A DNA stretch of 64,000 nt from Verrucomicrobiota bacterium (GTDB lineage: Bacteria; Verrucomicrobiota; Verrucomicrobiia; Chthoniobacterales; UBA10450): contig QHPD01000099.1 of the NCBI GenBank assembly GCA_003218975.1, positions 18,321-82,320 on the forward strand. The letters run 5' to 3'. This document shows positions 9,705 to 18,726 of the stretch, one piece after another. Each line of letters begins with the position of its first letter. The stretch's first letter is position 1. The notes under the pieces are model-generated. The model had not been told where the DNA came from. It ran no database searches and saw only the letters and a program-made list of their open reading frames with translations. A program made the position numbers and the translations under genes.

Positions 9705-9936
9705 ATCGCTCGATAAGTAGCGGCGGTGGCGGACGGCGCCGAATCTTGACCACCGAGCCTACGCCGGGCGACGCCCGATAATTCCCAGCGATTAGATCGC
9801 GAACGATGTTGATGAGTCGCACACCCGCGGGCACCTTCGAGTCTTTCGAACATGCTGCGCATCGACACTGCGGTCAACGGGCAACGTAGCTGCTCAAATC
9901 ATCCGAATACCACGCAAACTTCGATGAAAGCGAACC
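9705..9936. other. Intergenic spacer
   Basis: No convincing gene. The short minus-strand open frames here have no family resemblance I recognise, and one overlaps the start of the methyltransferase. Confidence 0.4.
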
Positions 9937-10371
9937 CTAGTTGGGATCTTGGTTGTAATCGCGTACGTAAGGATATTTCGATTCGTTGCCGACCTCGGGA
10001 GGAAATTCTGCAAAGCCGGCGTGGATATACGGAATGTCTGGCGGCAGGATGGGATAATAGCTTCCGCGCAAAAACGATGGGAACGGCCACGTTAGAATTT
10101 CCATCAGACCTGCAACGTGTCGCGCGGCTGAGCGCCTGATGCCGCGGGCCAGGCCGTAGCTAAACGCAGCGGAATTGCCCTCCTCTTTGTTGAGCTGTTG
10201 AATGTTCACCGGAATTTCCGTCGGCGCGAAGAGAAGATTCGCGAGGCCACGGCCGAATTTGCGCGTCGGCCCATAATCATTCATCGGCGGATCCTGAATG
10301 TCGCCGAACGAGCTTGCGACAAATCCGAGCACTAACGCGATGACCGTTAGGGTTTTCATATGCTGGTTCAT
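9937..10371 (-). CDS. Exosortase-system-associated protein, TIGR04073 family
   Basis: A 144-residue exported protein with a signal peptide (MKTLTVIALVLGFVASSFG, cleavage after about residue 23 of the longer form). The family hallmark RKFGRGLANLLFAPTEIPVN follows. TIGR04073 proteins are found in genomes with exosortase/PEP-CTERM sorting, mainly Verrucomicrobiota and relatives; their biochemical role is unknown. No exosortase or PEP-CTERM gene is in this window. The start may be the first ATG (MNQHMKT) or the ATG four codons on, which gives the cleaner signal peptide. Confidence 0.75.
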   Translation of the reverse strand: MNQHMKTLTVIALVLGFVASSFGDIQDPPMNDYGPTRKFGRGLANLLFAPTEIPVNIQQLNKEEGNSAAFSYGLARGIRRSAARHVAGLMEILTWPFPSFLRGSYYPILPPDIPYIHAGFAEFPPEVGNESKYPYVRDYNQDPN

Positions 10372-10404
10372 TGTTACCAGATTCCCTATGTCTGATGCAA
10401 CATT

Positions 10405-11367
10405 TTATTTTCGATCGTCAACCGCTGCGCGGTTCTGCGTCCTCAGGATCGAAATTACAACCGTAATCGCAAGAATGAGTAGGACTACGCCGAGGGAGAT
10501 CGAAGTCGGCACCGGAAAATACTTGGCCACGATCATTTTGAGCCCAACGAAAGCGAGCACGAAGCCGAGGCCCGTTCTCAGGTAAACAAAGCGATTCATC
10601 AAGCGCGCCACCACGAAATAGAGCGATCGCAGGCCCATGATAGCGCAGATGTTTGAAGTATAAACGATGAACGGGTCCTGGGTGATCGCAAACACTGCCG
10701 GGATGGAATCGACCGCGAAAACCAGGTCCATCACATCGATGACGATCAACGCCACACCGAGTGGTGTGAGCATCCAGCGGTTATTCACGCGCGCTCTGAA
10801 ATCTTCGCCGTAAAATTCCGGGGTGATGGGAATCCAATTCCTGCAAAAACGCATCACTAGGCTCTTCCCGAAATCTGGTTCGCCGGCCTTTCCAAAAAGC
10901 ATTCGAATGGCGGTCACCACTAGGAAGATTCCAAAGATGTAAAGAATGAAATGAAACCGCGACACCAAAGTCACGCCGAGCAAGATCATGATGCCGCGCA
11001 TGATAAGGGCGCCCACGATTCCCCATACTAGAGCGCGATGCTGCGCCATCGGCGGTACCTTGAAATAAGCGAAGATGATCACGAAAACGAAGATGTTATC
11101 GACGCTCAACGAGTATTCGATCACGTAGCCGGTGAGAAATTCGAGGGCTTTGTCCGGCCCGCGCAGTTTCCACACTAGCAAATTGAAAAGGAGCGAGAGC
11201 ACGATCCAGATGGCAGTGCGTTGGGTCGCCGCGCGCATGCTCAGTTCGCGTCCGCGGTGCTTGAATTGGGCGAGATCGATCGTCAGCGCGACGAAAACGC
11301 CCGCATTGAACGCGAGCCAAAACCAGATACTCGTCGTCGGCACAGCGCGTAGAATTTCATTTCGCAT
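10405..11367 (-). CDS. TerC/Alx family integral membrane protein
   Basis: About 320 residues with eight or nine membrane helices. Signature segments are LTGYVIEYSLSVDNIFVFVI, with the conserved acidic/asparagine pair, and VIDVMDLVFAVDSIPAVFAI, the second copy of the internal repeat. Family members (Alx, TerC, YkoY) are linked to manganese export and tellurite resistance. Metal use here is inferred from the family only. The spacer to the divergent GreA-type gene is about 75 nt, and I see no yybP-ykoY riboswitch there. The ATG at 11367 is preferred; 11400 is also in frame. Confidence 0.92.
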   Translation of the reverse strand: MRNEILRAVPTTSIWFWLAFNAGVFVALTIDLAQFKHRGRELSMRAATQRTAIWIVLSLLFNLLVWKLRGPDKALEFLTGYVIEYSLSVDNIFVFVIIFAYFKVPPMAQHRALVWGIVGALIMRGIMILLGVTLVSRFHFILYIFGIFLVVTAIRMLFGKAGEPDFGKSLVMRFCRNWIPITPEFYGEDFRARVNNRWMLTPLGVALIVIDVMDLVFAVDSIPAVFAITQDPFIVYTSNICAIMGLRSLYFVVARLMNRFVYLRTGLGFVLAFVGLKMIVAKYFPVPTSISLGVVLLILAITVVISILRTQNRAAVDDRK

Positions 11368-11441
11368 GCTGGACGGCAATGGAAATTGCGCGAGTTGCAC
11401 AGACGACCTATAGGTGACCTGCGACGCATCCGTCGCGTAAA

Positions 11442-13334
11442 ATGGACACCGAACTGCAAAAGCTTGTCGAATCCGGAAAGCTCACTTCTAAAGCCGCCGA
11501 GCAGCTGGAGAAGCTGAAGCCTGGCACGTTTTGTTTGCACAGGAGTTGGGGGTTCGGGCGCGTGGCCGAATGGAACCTGCTCCTTAATCAGATCGTGATC
11601 GATTTTACCGGTAAGAAATCTCATCCGATGCAGGTCCAGTATGCCGCGGAAAATCTTACGCCGCTCGGCTCCGAACATTTTCTCGCGCGCAAGGCGAGCG
11701 ATTTGCCATCGATCAAGAAGCTTGCCGCGGAGGACCCGGTGGCCGTCGTGCGAAGCATCATTGAGAGCCTTGGCGACCACGCGACCGCCGCCCAGATCGG
11801 TGAGTGGTTGATCGGCGATGTTTTTACCGGAGCGGAATGGAAACGCTGGTGGGAGTCCACAAAGAAATTACTCAAAGCGAGCGGCGCTTTTTCTGTTCCT
11901 GCGAAAAAGACGGAACCAATTCAAATGCGCGCCGAAGGTATATCTCACGCCGACGAGTTGATCGCGGCCTTTCACAAAGCGCGCCAGCCAAAAGAACAAA
12001 TCATCGCAACCGAGCAGATCATAAAATTCCACCAGCAATTCAAAGAACCAGAAAAACAACTGCAGCCGATCATCGCCACCATCGAGAACATGGCCGCGCG
12101 AAACCAGAAGATGCATCCGCAGCTCGCTTTCGAGCTGATCATTGCGCGCGACGATCTGCTCGAGCGCGTCCCGCAACTGCATACAACGCACATCGGCCTG
12201 ACACTTTCGAAACTAATTAACGACGAAGAGAAGCGTTTACTGTCGATCTTGCCGAAATTAACAGCGGCAAAAGAAAAAAAAGTTTTGCAGGCGCTGCCGT
12301 CCGCGCTCGGTCAGCGCTGGACGGAGCGCGCCTTGCAATTGCTGCAAGGAAGTCACGGCCGCATGGTGGCGCAAATAGCGCGCATCTTGGGCGAGACGGG
12401 ACAGCAGGGCGAACTTCGCTTGGTGCTCGAACACAGTATTCGCGAGCACTCCGCCACCAGTGAAATGCTGGCGTGGCTGTGCACCGAACGGGAAGGCTGG
12501 AGCGAGTTGATCACGCCGGAATTGCTCGGCGCGATTCTCGCGGCGCTGGAACGCGAACAACACGGCGCTCCCGGCCGCGCTAGCAAGTTGCACCGCGCAT
12601 TTGTCGAAGATCGACAATTGCTGGGCCAAATGCTTGCGAACACCGACATTGGGATCGCTCGCGACGCCGTGCGGCGTCTGCAACTCAGCCCGCTGTTTGA
12701 CGAGCTAACAAAACGCTCGCTGCTGGCACGTATCATTAGAATTCATCCGGAACTGGAAACCATGATCACCCGAGCGCAACCAGAGGAAAAGGCAGCTCCG
12801 TTGATCGTTTCATGGAGCAGCCTCGAAAAACGCAAAGCTGAATACGAAGAGCTCGTGAGGGTAAAGATTCCGGAGAACAGCAAGGAGATCGCTCTCGCAA
12901 GATCGTATGGCGACCTGAGCGAGAATTTTGAATTTAAAGCGGCCAAGCAAATGCAAAGCGTGCTGATGCGCCGGAAAGCGGACCTAGAACAGATGCTGCA
13001 CAACGCGCGGGGAACGTCGTTTAAAAATGTCGATATATCGCGCGTCTCGATCGGCACAATCATTAGGCTACGCAATGTGGAGACGAACAACGAAGAAAGC
13101 TACACCATTCTCGGCGCCTGGGACGGCGATCCTGAGCAACACATCATCTCGTATCAAACTGCCATCGGTCAGGCGCTGCTCGGGCATAGCGTTGGCGAAA
13201 CGATTTCTCTCAATACGGAGCACGGCGTCGCTCAATTTACAATCGTTTCGATCGAGCCTGCGCCACCTGACGGGACTGCCCCCGCTCGGACTCTTCCCGC
13301 GGAGTCTGGCGTCGAGGCAGCAATCGCTGAATAG
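11442..13334 (+). CDS. GreA/GreB-type transcription factor with long N-terminal extension
   Basis: A 630-residue protein. Its last 160 or so residues are GreA-like: a coiled coil with the tip sequence GDLSENFEFKAAK (about residues 489-501), whose acidic residues enter the RNA polymerase secondary channel to stimulate cleavage of backtracked RNA, then an FKBP-like domain (GTIIRLRNVETNNEESYTIL). The first 60 residues form a small beta domain (PGTFCLHRSWGFGRVAEWNL) resembling CarD/TRCF-type RNA polymerase-interacting folds, followed by about 400 residues of helical repeats. Normal GreA has about 158 residues. Comparable long forms are known in Chlamydiae and Verrucomicrobiota. The start MDTELQKLVESGKLT is well placed. 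Confidence 0.9.
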   Translation: MDTELQKLVESGKLTSKAAEQLEKLKPGTFCLHRSWGFGRVAEWNLLLNQIVIDFTGKKSHPMQVQYAAENLTPLGSEHFLARKASDLPSIKKLAAEDPVAVVRSIIESLGDHATAAQIGEWLIGDVFTGAEWKRWWESTKKLLKASGAFSVPAKKTEPIQMRAEGISHADELIAAFHKARQPKEQIIATEQIIKFHQQFKEPEKQLQPIIATIENMAARNQKMHPQLAFELIIARDDLLERVPQLHTTHIGLTLSKLINDEEKRLLSILPKLTAAKEKKVLQALPSALGQRWTERALQLLQGSHGRMVAQIARILGETGQQGELRLVLEHSIREHSATSEMLAWLCTEREGWSELITPELLGAILAALEREQHGAPGRASKLHRAFVEDRQLLGQMLANTDIGIARDAVRRLQLSPLFDELTKRSLLARIIRIHPELETMITRAQPEEKAAPLIVSWSSLEKRKAEYEELVRVKIPENSKEIALARSYGDLSENFEFKAAKQMQSVLMRRKADLEQMLHNARGTSFKNVDISRVSIGTIIRLRNVETNNEESYTILGAWDGDPEQHIISYQTAIGQALLGHSVGETISLNTEHGVAQFTIVSIEPAPPDGTAPARTLPAESGVEAAIAE

Positions 13335-13414
13335 ATCTTGTAGCCAGCGCCATCTGGGCGGCGAGGGGCAGATCTGCTGCCATCACCAGGGTTGCGTTTC
13401 TCAGAGCAGAACGG

Positions 13415-14167
13415 CTACGTCAGCAATTCATAGGAGAGGACACTCAGACAATAAATGGCGGCAGTTTCCACTCGCAGGATAATCGGACCAAGCGTGATGG
13501 GCTGGCACCCGTGACGGCGAGCGAGCGCGAGTTCCGCAGGCGTGAAATCGCCTTCCGGGCCGATCAGCATCAACACACGGAGGGGACGCTCCGGGTGTTC
13601 GCTTGAATAGTCCGCGAGGATTTGTTTTAAATGTTGCGCATCGGGCTGAAGCGAACCGACCAATCGAAGGTCGAATGACTCCTCCGCCGCAGCGGAAAAC
13701 CATTCTGCGAGTTTCCTCGGCACATGCACGCGCGGCAGCCAGTTTTGTCCGCATTGCTTGGCTGCCTCGATGGCGATCTGCTGCCATTTGGTCTGTTTTT
13801 GTGCCACAGTTTCCGAATCGACCTGAACGATGGTGCGATCGGAGATGATGGGCGCAATCTCGGCAGCGCCAATTTCCACCGCCTTCTGAACGATCAACTC
13901 CATGTTTTTCCCTTTTGGAATCGCTTGCCCAAGAACGATTTGGCAGCGGAGCGGTGGAGTGTCTGCCTCGTGCAATTTTCGTAATCGAATCTCGTCGCCG
14001 TTGAGATCGACAACCTCTGCCGTCATCTCCCGTCCGCGTCCGTTGAAAAGAACGAGTTTCTCGCCGCGATTCATGCGCAGGACGTCGCGCGCGTGATGCG
14101 CTTCTGCTCCCGCCAACGTGGGCGCATCGGGATTCCACTGCTCAGGAGCAACGTAAAATCGGTGCAT
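13415..14167 (-). CDS. rsmE: 16S rRNA (uracil-1498-N3)-methyltransferase
   Basis: A 250-residue SPOUT-class enzyme that methylates N3 of U1498 in 16S rRNA near the decoding site. It shows the N-terminal PUA-like part (HRFYVAPEQW, then HHARDVLRMNRGE), the central QKAVEIGAAEIAPI segment and the C-terminal knot with IGPEGDFTPAELALA and LGPIILRVETAA, which binds SAM. The length is normal. It converges with the GreA-type gene (80 nt between stops) and lies 54 nt downstream of the HMGL-like gene. Confidence 0.96.
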   Translation of the reverse strand: MHRFYVAPEQWNPDAPTLAGAEAHHARDVLRMNRGEKLVLFNGRGREMTAEVVDLNGDEIRLRKLHEADTPPLRCQIVLGQAIPKGKNMELIVQKAVEIGAAEIAPIISDRTIVQVDSETVAQKQTKWQQIAIEAAKQCGQNWLPRVHVPRKLAEWFSAAAEESFDLRLVGSLQPDAQHLKQILADYSSEHPERPLRVLMLIGPEGDFTPAELALARRHGCQPITLGPIILRVETAAIYCLSVLSYELLT

Positions 14168-14221
14168 CAGCAGAGGTGCTTATAGGACTCAGTGATCGAG
14201 GGAAGAAGCAATGCGAATTCC

Positions 14222-15085
14222 TTATTCGTAATTCGAGGCGATGTCCGAGTTTAACATGAGGACCCCGGCTAGCGATTTACCTATTGGCGGCTCGACGCCG
14301 CGCTGTCGCAGCGCCTCGATCACGCTCTCGGTTGGAATGTTCCCAACGAGCGCGTCCTGGGCGAATGGACACCCGCCGAGGCCGCCCACGGCCGAATCGA
14401 AACGGCGGCAGCCTGCATCGTACGCTGCGAGCACCTTGGCGGAAGCGCCGCCTCGCGTCCCGTGCAGGTGCACGCCGATGTCGTCGTCACTGTATTCGTC
14501 TATCACCGATTGCACCACGCGGGCGATCAGATCGGGCGCCGCCACACCAACAGTGTCTGCGAGCGAGATGGATGGGATCCCAAGGTCGACTATTACTTGG
14601 ACAGCCTCGCGGACCTTGATCTCATCCCACGGATCGCCATACGGGTTTCCGAATGCCATCGAAATGTAAACGACCACGTCGAGTCCCGAATTGTCGGCTT
14701 TTCTTTTAATCGATTGCAAAATACTGCGGGCTTCTTCCGGCGATTGGTTCTGGTTTTCATACAGAAACGTCGCCGAGATGGAATAGGGATAACCGAGTGT
14801 GGTAACGGCTCGGGTTACAACGGCGCGCTCTGCGCCCTTCTCGTTCACCACGATCCCAATGATTTCGACATCGGACGGCCGATCGATTTGTTGCAGCACG
14901 TGCTCGCTGTCGGCCATTTGCGGCACGGCGTTTGGAGAGACAAAGCTGACAGCATCGATGTGCTTGAATCCCGCGGCGATCAACGCGCGCAGATAGCGTG
15001 CCTTCAGCTCCGTCGGGATTTGTTTCTTCAGGCCCTGCCAGGCGTCGCGCGGACACTCGATTAGTTTGATGGGATCATCCGACAT
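14222..15085 (-). CDS. Hydroxymethylglutaryl-CoA lyase family enzyme
   Basis: A 287-residue TIM-barrel protein of the HMGL-like/DRE-TIM group. In HMG-CoA lyase the reaction splits HMG-CoA to acetoacetate and acetyl-CoA in leucine breakdown. Visible signatures are HLHGTRGGASAKVLAAYDAG with metal-binding histidines, and GGLGGCPFAQDALVGNIPTE holding the catalytic cysteine loop. The N-terminus starts IKLIECPRDAWQGL, where the family usually has VEVGPRDGLQ, so the metal/substrate loop is slightly altered (P-R-D is kept). No other leucine-catabolic genes are adjacent, so the exact substrate is uncertain. Confidence 0.85.
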   Translation of the reverse strand: MSDDPIKLIECPRDAWQGLKKQIPTELKARYLRALIAAGFKHIDAVSFVSPNAVPQMADSEHVLQQIDRPSDVEIIGIVVNEKGAERAVVTRAVTTLGYPYSISATFLYENQNQSPEEARSILQSIKRKADNSGLDVVVYISMAFGNPYGDPWDEIKVREAVQVIVDLGIPSISLADTVGVAAPDLIARVVQSVIDEYSDDDIGVHLHGTRGGASAKVLAAYDAGCRRFDSAVGGLGGCPFAQDALVGNIPTESVIEALRQRGVEPPIGKSLAGVLMLNSDIASNYE

Positions 15086-15105
15086 CGTTGACCTAGCGGC
15101 AGAAT

Positions 15106-15160
15106 CCAGGTTTCACCCAAAAACAGCCAACGAACGCGCCATCTGAATGCTGAAACCTGG
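15106..15160. repeat. Inverted repeat in spacer
   Basis: CCAGGTTTCA at 15106-15115 is matched perfectly by TGAAACCTGG at 15151-15160, with 35 nt between. It lies upstream of the HMGL-like gene and downstream of the frameshifted small gene. It may form a hairpin or be a member of the spacer-repeat group described in the findings. Confidence 0.55.
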
Positions 15161-15186
15161 GCTCCGAAAAACCTGAACCCTGTTGT

Positions 15187-15439
15187 CTAAGCAGGCGCGG
15201 CACTAGCTTCGATTCGTGTAATCAATGGCACACTGATGAGATGAACAGCTTCAGCATGTTCCAGAGCGACGACTAACACGCGCCCCACCGTGTGTTAACA
15301 TGGCAAAATCCGGGTGTGGAATTTCGTATGCCTTTTGCTCGGCTGCGACGTGAACTTTAAACGGCACAAAAGGCATAGCACGCAATAACTTCTTAATCTG
15401 ATCCGCGCTTACAGACTGATCTAACGTGAAAGCGGACAT
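15187..15439 (-). pseudogene. Small conserved protein of unknown function, frameshifted
   Basis: From the ATG at 15439 the frame reads MSAFTLDQSVSADQIKKLL, then PFVPFKVHVAAEQKAYEIPH and PDFAMLTHGGARV, before running into an early stop at 15251. A -1 shift at about 15276 restores LVVALEHAEAVHLISVPLIT and ends RIEASAAPA at 15189, about 84 residues in all. The pattern (F.P F.V h.a.g ... v.HPdF ... v.h LISVPLITrIE) is that of a short beta-rich protein common in Verrucomicrobiota and Planctomycetes genomes, with no known function. The restored part reads as authentic coding sequence, so one base has been lost here, as in the methyltransferase near 8982. Confidence 0.65.
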
Positions 15440-15510
15440 CAAAACAAGAATGACAAGTCGAGGTTCAGAAAAGCCGCACCAAACCGCTCAACTCTAACAT
15501 TCGAACTCGT

Positions 15511-16650
15511 TCACTTAAAAAATTCTTTCGCGCGCTCGAAGAAACTTTTCCGCAACGGCGTGTTATCGTCGCCGCAGAGCGCGGCGAATTCTTCCAGCTT
15601 GCGACGCTGTTCGGCATTCAGGCGTGATGGCACCTCAACAATCAGGCGGGCAAGCAAATCGCCGCGGCTGCGTCCATCGATATTTGAAATTCCCTTTCCG
15701 CGCAGTTTGAACATTTGCCCACTTTGCGTGCCGGCTGGCACTTTCAAATGCGCTTTGCCTTCCAAAGTCGGTATGTCCACTTCGCCTCCCAACGCTGCCA
15801 CCGAAAACGGAATCGGCACCTCGCAATAAAGACTGTCTCCATCGCGCTGAAAGACTTTGTGCTCCTTAATGTGAATGACGACGTAAAGATCGCCAGGCGG
15901 GCCGCCGCGGATACCCGCCTCGCCATTGCTTGATGAGCGCAACCGCGAGCCTTCCCGGATCCCAGCTGGGATTTTCAACGTCACACAGCTCCGTTTTTCG
16001 ACGCGCCCTTCTCCGCGGCATTGTGGGCACGGTTTCTCGATGATTTCGCCGGCACCGCGACAGCGCGGACAGGTCTGCGAAACCTGAAAGAACCCTCGCG
16101 AACTGATCACCTGACCGCGGCCGCGGCAGGTGGGACAGGTGACAGCGCGCGAGCCCGGTTCTGCGCCCGTTCCGTCGCACTTATCGCAGATGCCGAGCTT
16201 TTCGATCTCAATCTCCTTTTGAACGCCGAAAGCCGCTTCCTCGAGCGTGATCTCCATATCGTAACGCAAATCGGAGCCTCGATGTCGATCCTCTGTGCGC
16301 GTCCCGGCGCCGCCGAAAAACGTCTCGAAGATTCCGCCGCCAAATCCGCCGCCGAAAACTTCACGGAAAATATCGAACGGATCATGAAAGCCACCGCCGA
16401 AACCTATGCCACCCGGCGCAAACGCAGCGTGACCGAAGCGATCATAGGCGGCGCGCTTCTCGGGATCCATCAGAACATCGTAGGCCTCGCCGAGTTCTTT
16501 GAATTTTTCTTCGGCATGCGGGTCGTCAGGATTTTTATCAGGATGAAACTTCACGGCGAGCTTGCGGTAAGCGCGCTTGACTTCCTCGTCGGAGGCATTG
16601 CGCCCGATACCCAGCACTTCGTAGTAATCGCGTTTCTTCGTAGTAGCCAT
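15511..16650 (-). CDS. dnaJ: Chaperone protein DnaJ
   Basis: A 379-residue type I J-protein and co-chaperone of DnaK. Domains in order: J domain ([23 protein letters not shown] at residues 36-38), a Gly/Phe-rich linker (about 75-115), four CxxCxGxG zinc repeats ([32 protein letters not shown]), and the substrate-binding C-terminal beta domains. Length and domain order are canonical. It lies 60 nt downstream of grpE on the same strand; dnaK is not in the window. Confidence 0.98.
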   Translation of the reverse strand: MATTKKRDYYEVLGIGRNASDEEVKRAYRKLAVKFHPDKNPDDPHAEEKFKELGEAYDVLMDPEKRAAYDRFGHAAFAPGGIGFGGGFHDPFDIFREVFGGGFGGGIFETFFGGAGTRTEDRHRGSDLRYDMEITLEEAAFGVQKEIEIEKLGICDKCDGTGAEPGSRAVTCPTCRGRGQVISSRGFFQVSQTCPRCRGAGEIIEKPCPQCRGEGRVEKRSCVTLKIPAGIREGSRLRSSSNGEAGIRGGPPGDLYVVIHIKEHKVFQRDGDSLYCEVPIPFSVAALGGEVDIPTLEGKAHLKVPAGTQSGQMFKLRGKGISNIDGRSRGDLLARLIVEVPSRLNAEQRRKLEEFAALCGDDNTPLRKSFFERAKEFFK

Positions 16651-16709
16651 GTGGCTATATGCGTATGTGATTTATGGGACTGATGAGACTGAGAGGCAAG
16701 AAGCCTCCG

Positions 16710-17279
16710 TTATTTTCCTGGTCCGCTGGAAACGATCACGCGCGCTGGCCGCAGCAAGCGATCTTTGAAGCGATAACCACGCCGGGTCTGGCGGATGACT
16801 GTTTCCTCTGGGAACTCGCTCGGTTCGTGTGCAATCGCTTCGTGCAAGTTCGGATCAAATTTTTTTCCTTCCGCTTCGATCGGCTGCAAGCCGTTTTCGC
16901 TCAGTAAATCGTTAAGTTGTTTCAGGACGAGCGTCATTCCGGAATAAATCGGCGACTGGTCGCCTTCGCCCTTGGCCGCTTCGAGACCGAGCTCAAAATT
17001 GTCGATAATTGTCACCAGTCGCTCAAGCAACGCGCTGTTCGCGTATTTGACCGCTTCTTCCTTTTCGCGCGCGGCACGCTTTTTGTAATTCTCGAAATCG
17101 GCCTGACTGCGCAGCGCGAGATCGCGAAACCGGTCGAGATCGGCCTGCAAGCCGGCCATTGGATCTTCTGGCTCGTCAGCTTCCGCCCGAGGCACAGCGG
17201 CCCCGAGTCCAGCTGTCGATTTTTCCGAAGCCGGCCGTTCCGTCTCTTTGTTTTGCGCGCTACCAGAAATCTTTTTCAT
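16710..17279 (-). CDS. grpE: Nucleotide exchange factor GrpE
   Basis: A 189-residue DnaK nucleotide-exchange factor. A long N-terminal coiled coil (DLDRFRDLALRSQADFENYK, RAAREKEEAVKYAN) is followed by the four-helix and beta-wing part with the family motif NGLQPIEAEGKKFDPNLHEA. The C-terminus RGYRFKDRLLRPARVIVSSG is typical. Its ATG overlaps the TGA of the upstream PP2C-type phosphatase (ATGA), so translation is probably coupled. This is an unusual partner for grpE. Confidence 0.96.
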   Translation of the reverse strand: MKKISGSAQNKETERPASEKSTAGLGAAVPRAEADEPEDPMAGLQADLDRFRDLALRSQADFENYKKRAAREKEEAVKYANSALLERLVTIIDNFELGLEAAKGEGDQSPIYSGMTLVLKQLNDLLSENGLQPIEAEGKKFDPNLHEAIAHEPSEFPEETVIRQTRRGYRFKDRLLRPARVIVSSGPGK

Positions 17280-18712
17280 GTCTTACGGATGGCAATCAGA
17301 GTGATGTCGTCATTTTGCGGATGCGAACCGGCAAAGTTGCGCACGTCCTCGATGACTCTTTTTACAATCGCCGGCGCTCCGCCAGTCGCACTGGCGCGCA
17401 CCGATTGAGCCATGCGGTCGACGCCAAATTCTTCGCCTTCGCCATTGAGCGCTTCCGTGACGCCATCGGTATAGAGGACGAGGCAGTCGTCGCGCTCCAA
17501 GGGGAGGGCAAAATCGCTCGTCAGTCTATCGAACACGTTTCCGCTGTCAATTCCAACTACCATTCCCGGCGACTTGACCGGTGTAACAGTTTGCGCCTGG
17601 CGTTTGTAAAGCAAGGGCGCATCGTGGCCGGCACGGGCAAGAGTGACGCCGTTGTGCTCGTGGTCCAGAATGAGGTAAGCCATGCTGATAAACATGTCCT
17701 CCTTGATGTCGGGATAAAGTTGCCGGTTCACCTTTCGCAAGACATCGGCCGGAGAGGGATTGCGCGCCGCTTCAGTCCGCAACACGCTACGGCAAATCGC
17801 CATGATCAGGGATGCGGGGACGCCTTTCCCCGATACGTCTGCGATCGCCACGCCGAGCCGTTCGTCATCGACCCGGATGTAATCGAAATAATCGCCGCTC
17901 ACTTGGCCAGCTGGGACATTGATACCGCTGATTTGAAACCCGTTAATTGCCGGCGCTTCGGCGGGAAGCAAAATACGCTGAATATCGCGCGCGATCTCAA
18001 GATCGTGATCCAGCCGCTTCTTTTCATTCGCCATCGAGTAGATGATGGCATTGTAGAGGGCGAACGCAGACTGCTCGGCGATTGATTTAAAAACAACAAA
18101 ATCGCCCTGCGAAAACGGCGCGCCGTTGGGACCGTTGGCGACAGCAAGAACACCTAGGTCTTGCTGCCCATAGCGGAGAGCCGCGGCCATGACCGATTCC
18201 GCGCCAAACGCGCTGCCGCGCAATTTCGCTAACTCCGGCGCTTGGGAAAGGTCATTGAAGCAAACCGGCTGTCCCCTCTCCCAGATGCGACCAAGCATAC
18301 CTTCGCCCGGAGCAACGGTGTGCGACCGAAGAAAGCTCTCGAGCGTGATGGGCGTAATGGCCGCTTGTTGTAGGATCTGCGGTGGCACCTCCACGAGGGG
18401 AGGGCAGCCTTTGGAGATAAAAGCTGGAGTAAGTCTTGCGCCCGCCCAATCCGTCACGTAAAGCGCGCCGCCATGCGCATCCAGAATGCGTGTCGCCCCC
18501 TCGACAATAAGGCGGTGTAGTTCACTGGGCCGAATGCTTTCCCTAAAGGCCTCCCCCAGCCCGTGCAAGAAATCGAATACGAGAGTTTCCTCGACCTGAA
18601 TTTCCTCATGTGAGCGCTCGAGCTTCCGAATCTTTCGCGCTTGGAACCAGGCGGTGAAAATCCACCCAGCCACAGACGTAGCAAGCAGTCCCAAGAGAAG
18701 GGTTGGCCACAT
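17276..18712 (-). CDS. Membrane-anchored GAF-PP2C (SpoIIE/RsbU-type) phosphatase
   Basis: A 478-residue protein: one N-terminal membrane helix (LLLGLLATSVAGWIFTAW), a short coil, a GAF-like sensor (about 55-220), a linker helix and a SpoIIE-type PP2M phosphatase domain (about 255-478). Metal-binding acidic residues are visible in GDYFDYIRVDD, VAIADVSGKGVPASLIMA and the C-terminal HPQNDDITLIAI. RsbU-type enzymes dephosphorylate STAS anti-anti-sigma proteins. A STAS protein gene lies 14 nt upstream, so that protein is the likely substrate. Its stop overlaps grpE. Confidence 0.92.
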   Translation of the reverse strand: MWPTLLLGLLATSVAGWIFTAWFQARKIRKLERSHEEIQVEETLVFDFLHGLGEAFRESIRPSELHRLIVEGATRILDAHGGALYVTDWAGARLTPAFISKGCPPLVEVPPQILQQAAITPITLESFLRSHTVAPGEGMLGRIWERGQPVCFNDLSQAPELAKLRGSAFGAESVMAAALRYGQQDLGVLAVANGPNGAPFSQGDFVVFKSIAEQSAFALYNAIIYSMANEKKRLDHDLEIARDIQRILLPAEAPAINGFQISGINVPAGQVSGDYFDYIRVDDERLGVAIADVSGKGVPASLIMAICRSVLRTEAARNPSPADVLRKVNRQLYPDIKEDMFISMAYLILDHEHNGVTLARAGHDAPLLYKRQAQTVTPVKSPGMVVGIDSGNVFDRLTSDFALPLERDDCLVLYTDGVTEALNGEGEEFGVDRMAQSVRASATGGAPAIVKRVIEDVRNFAGSHPQNDDITLIAIRKT

Positions 18713-18726
18713 GATGCAGGGCCAGC

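Noticed and set aside
9598..9834. Minus-strand frame with INIVRDLIAGNYRASPGV, considered as a gene fragment
   Set aside because: It overlaps the start of the methyltransferase and resembles no family I know.
11368..11441. yybP-ykoY manganese riboswitch before the TerC-family gene
   Set aside because: The spacer is only about 75 nt, shared with the divergent GreA-type gene, and shows no such motif.
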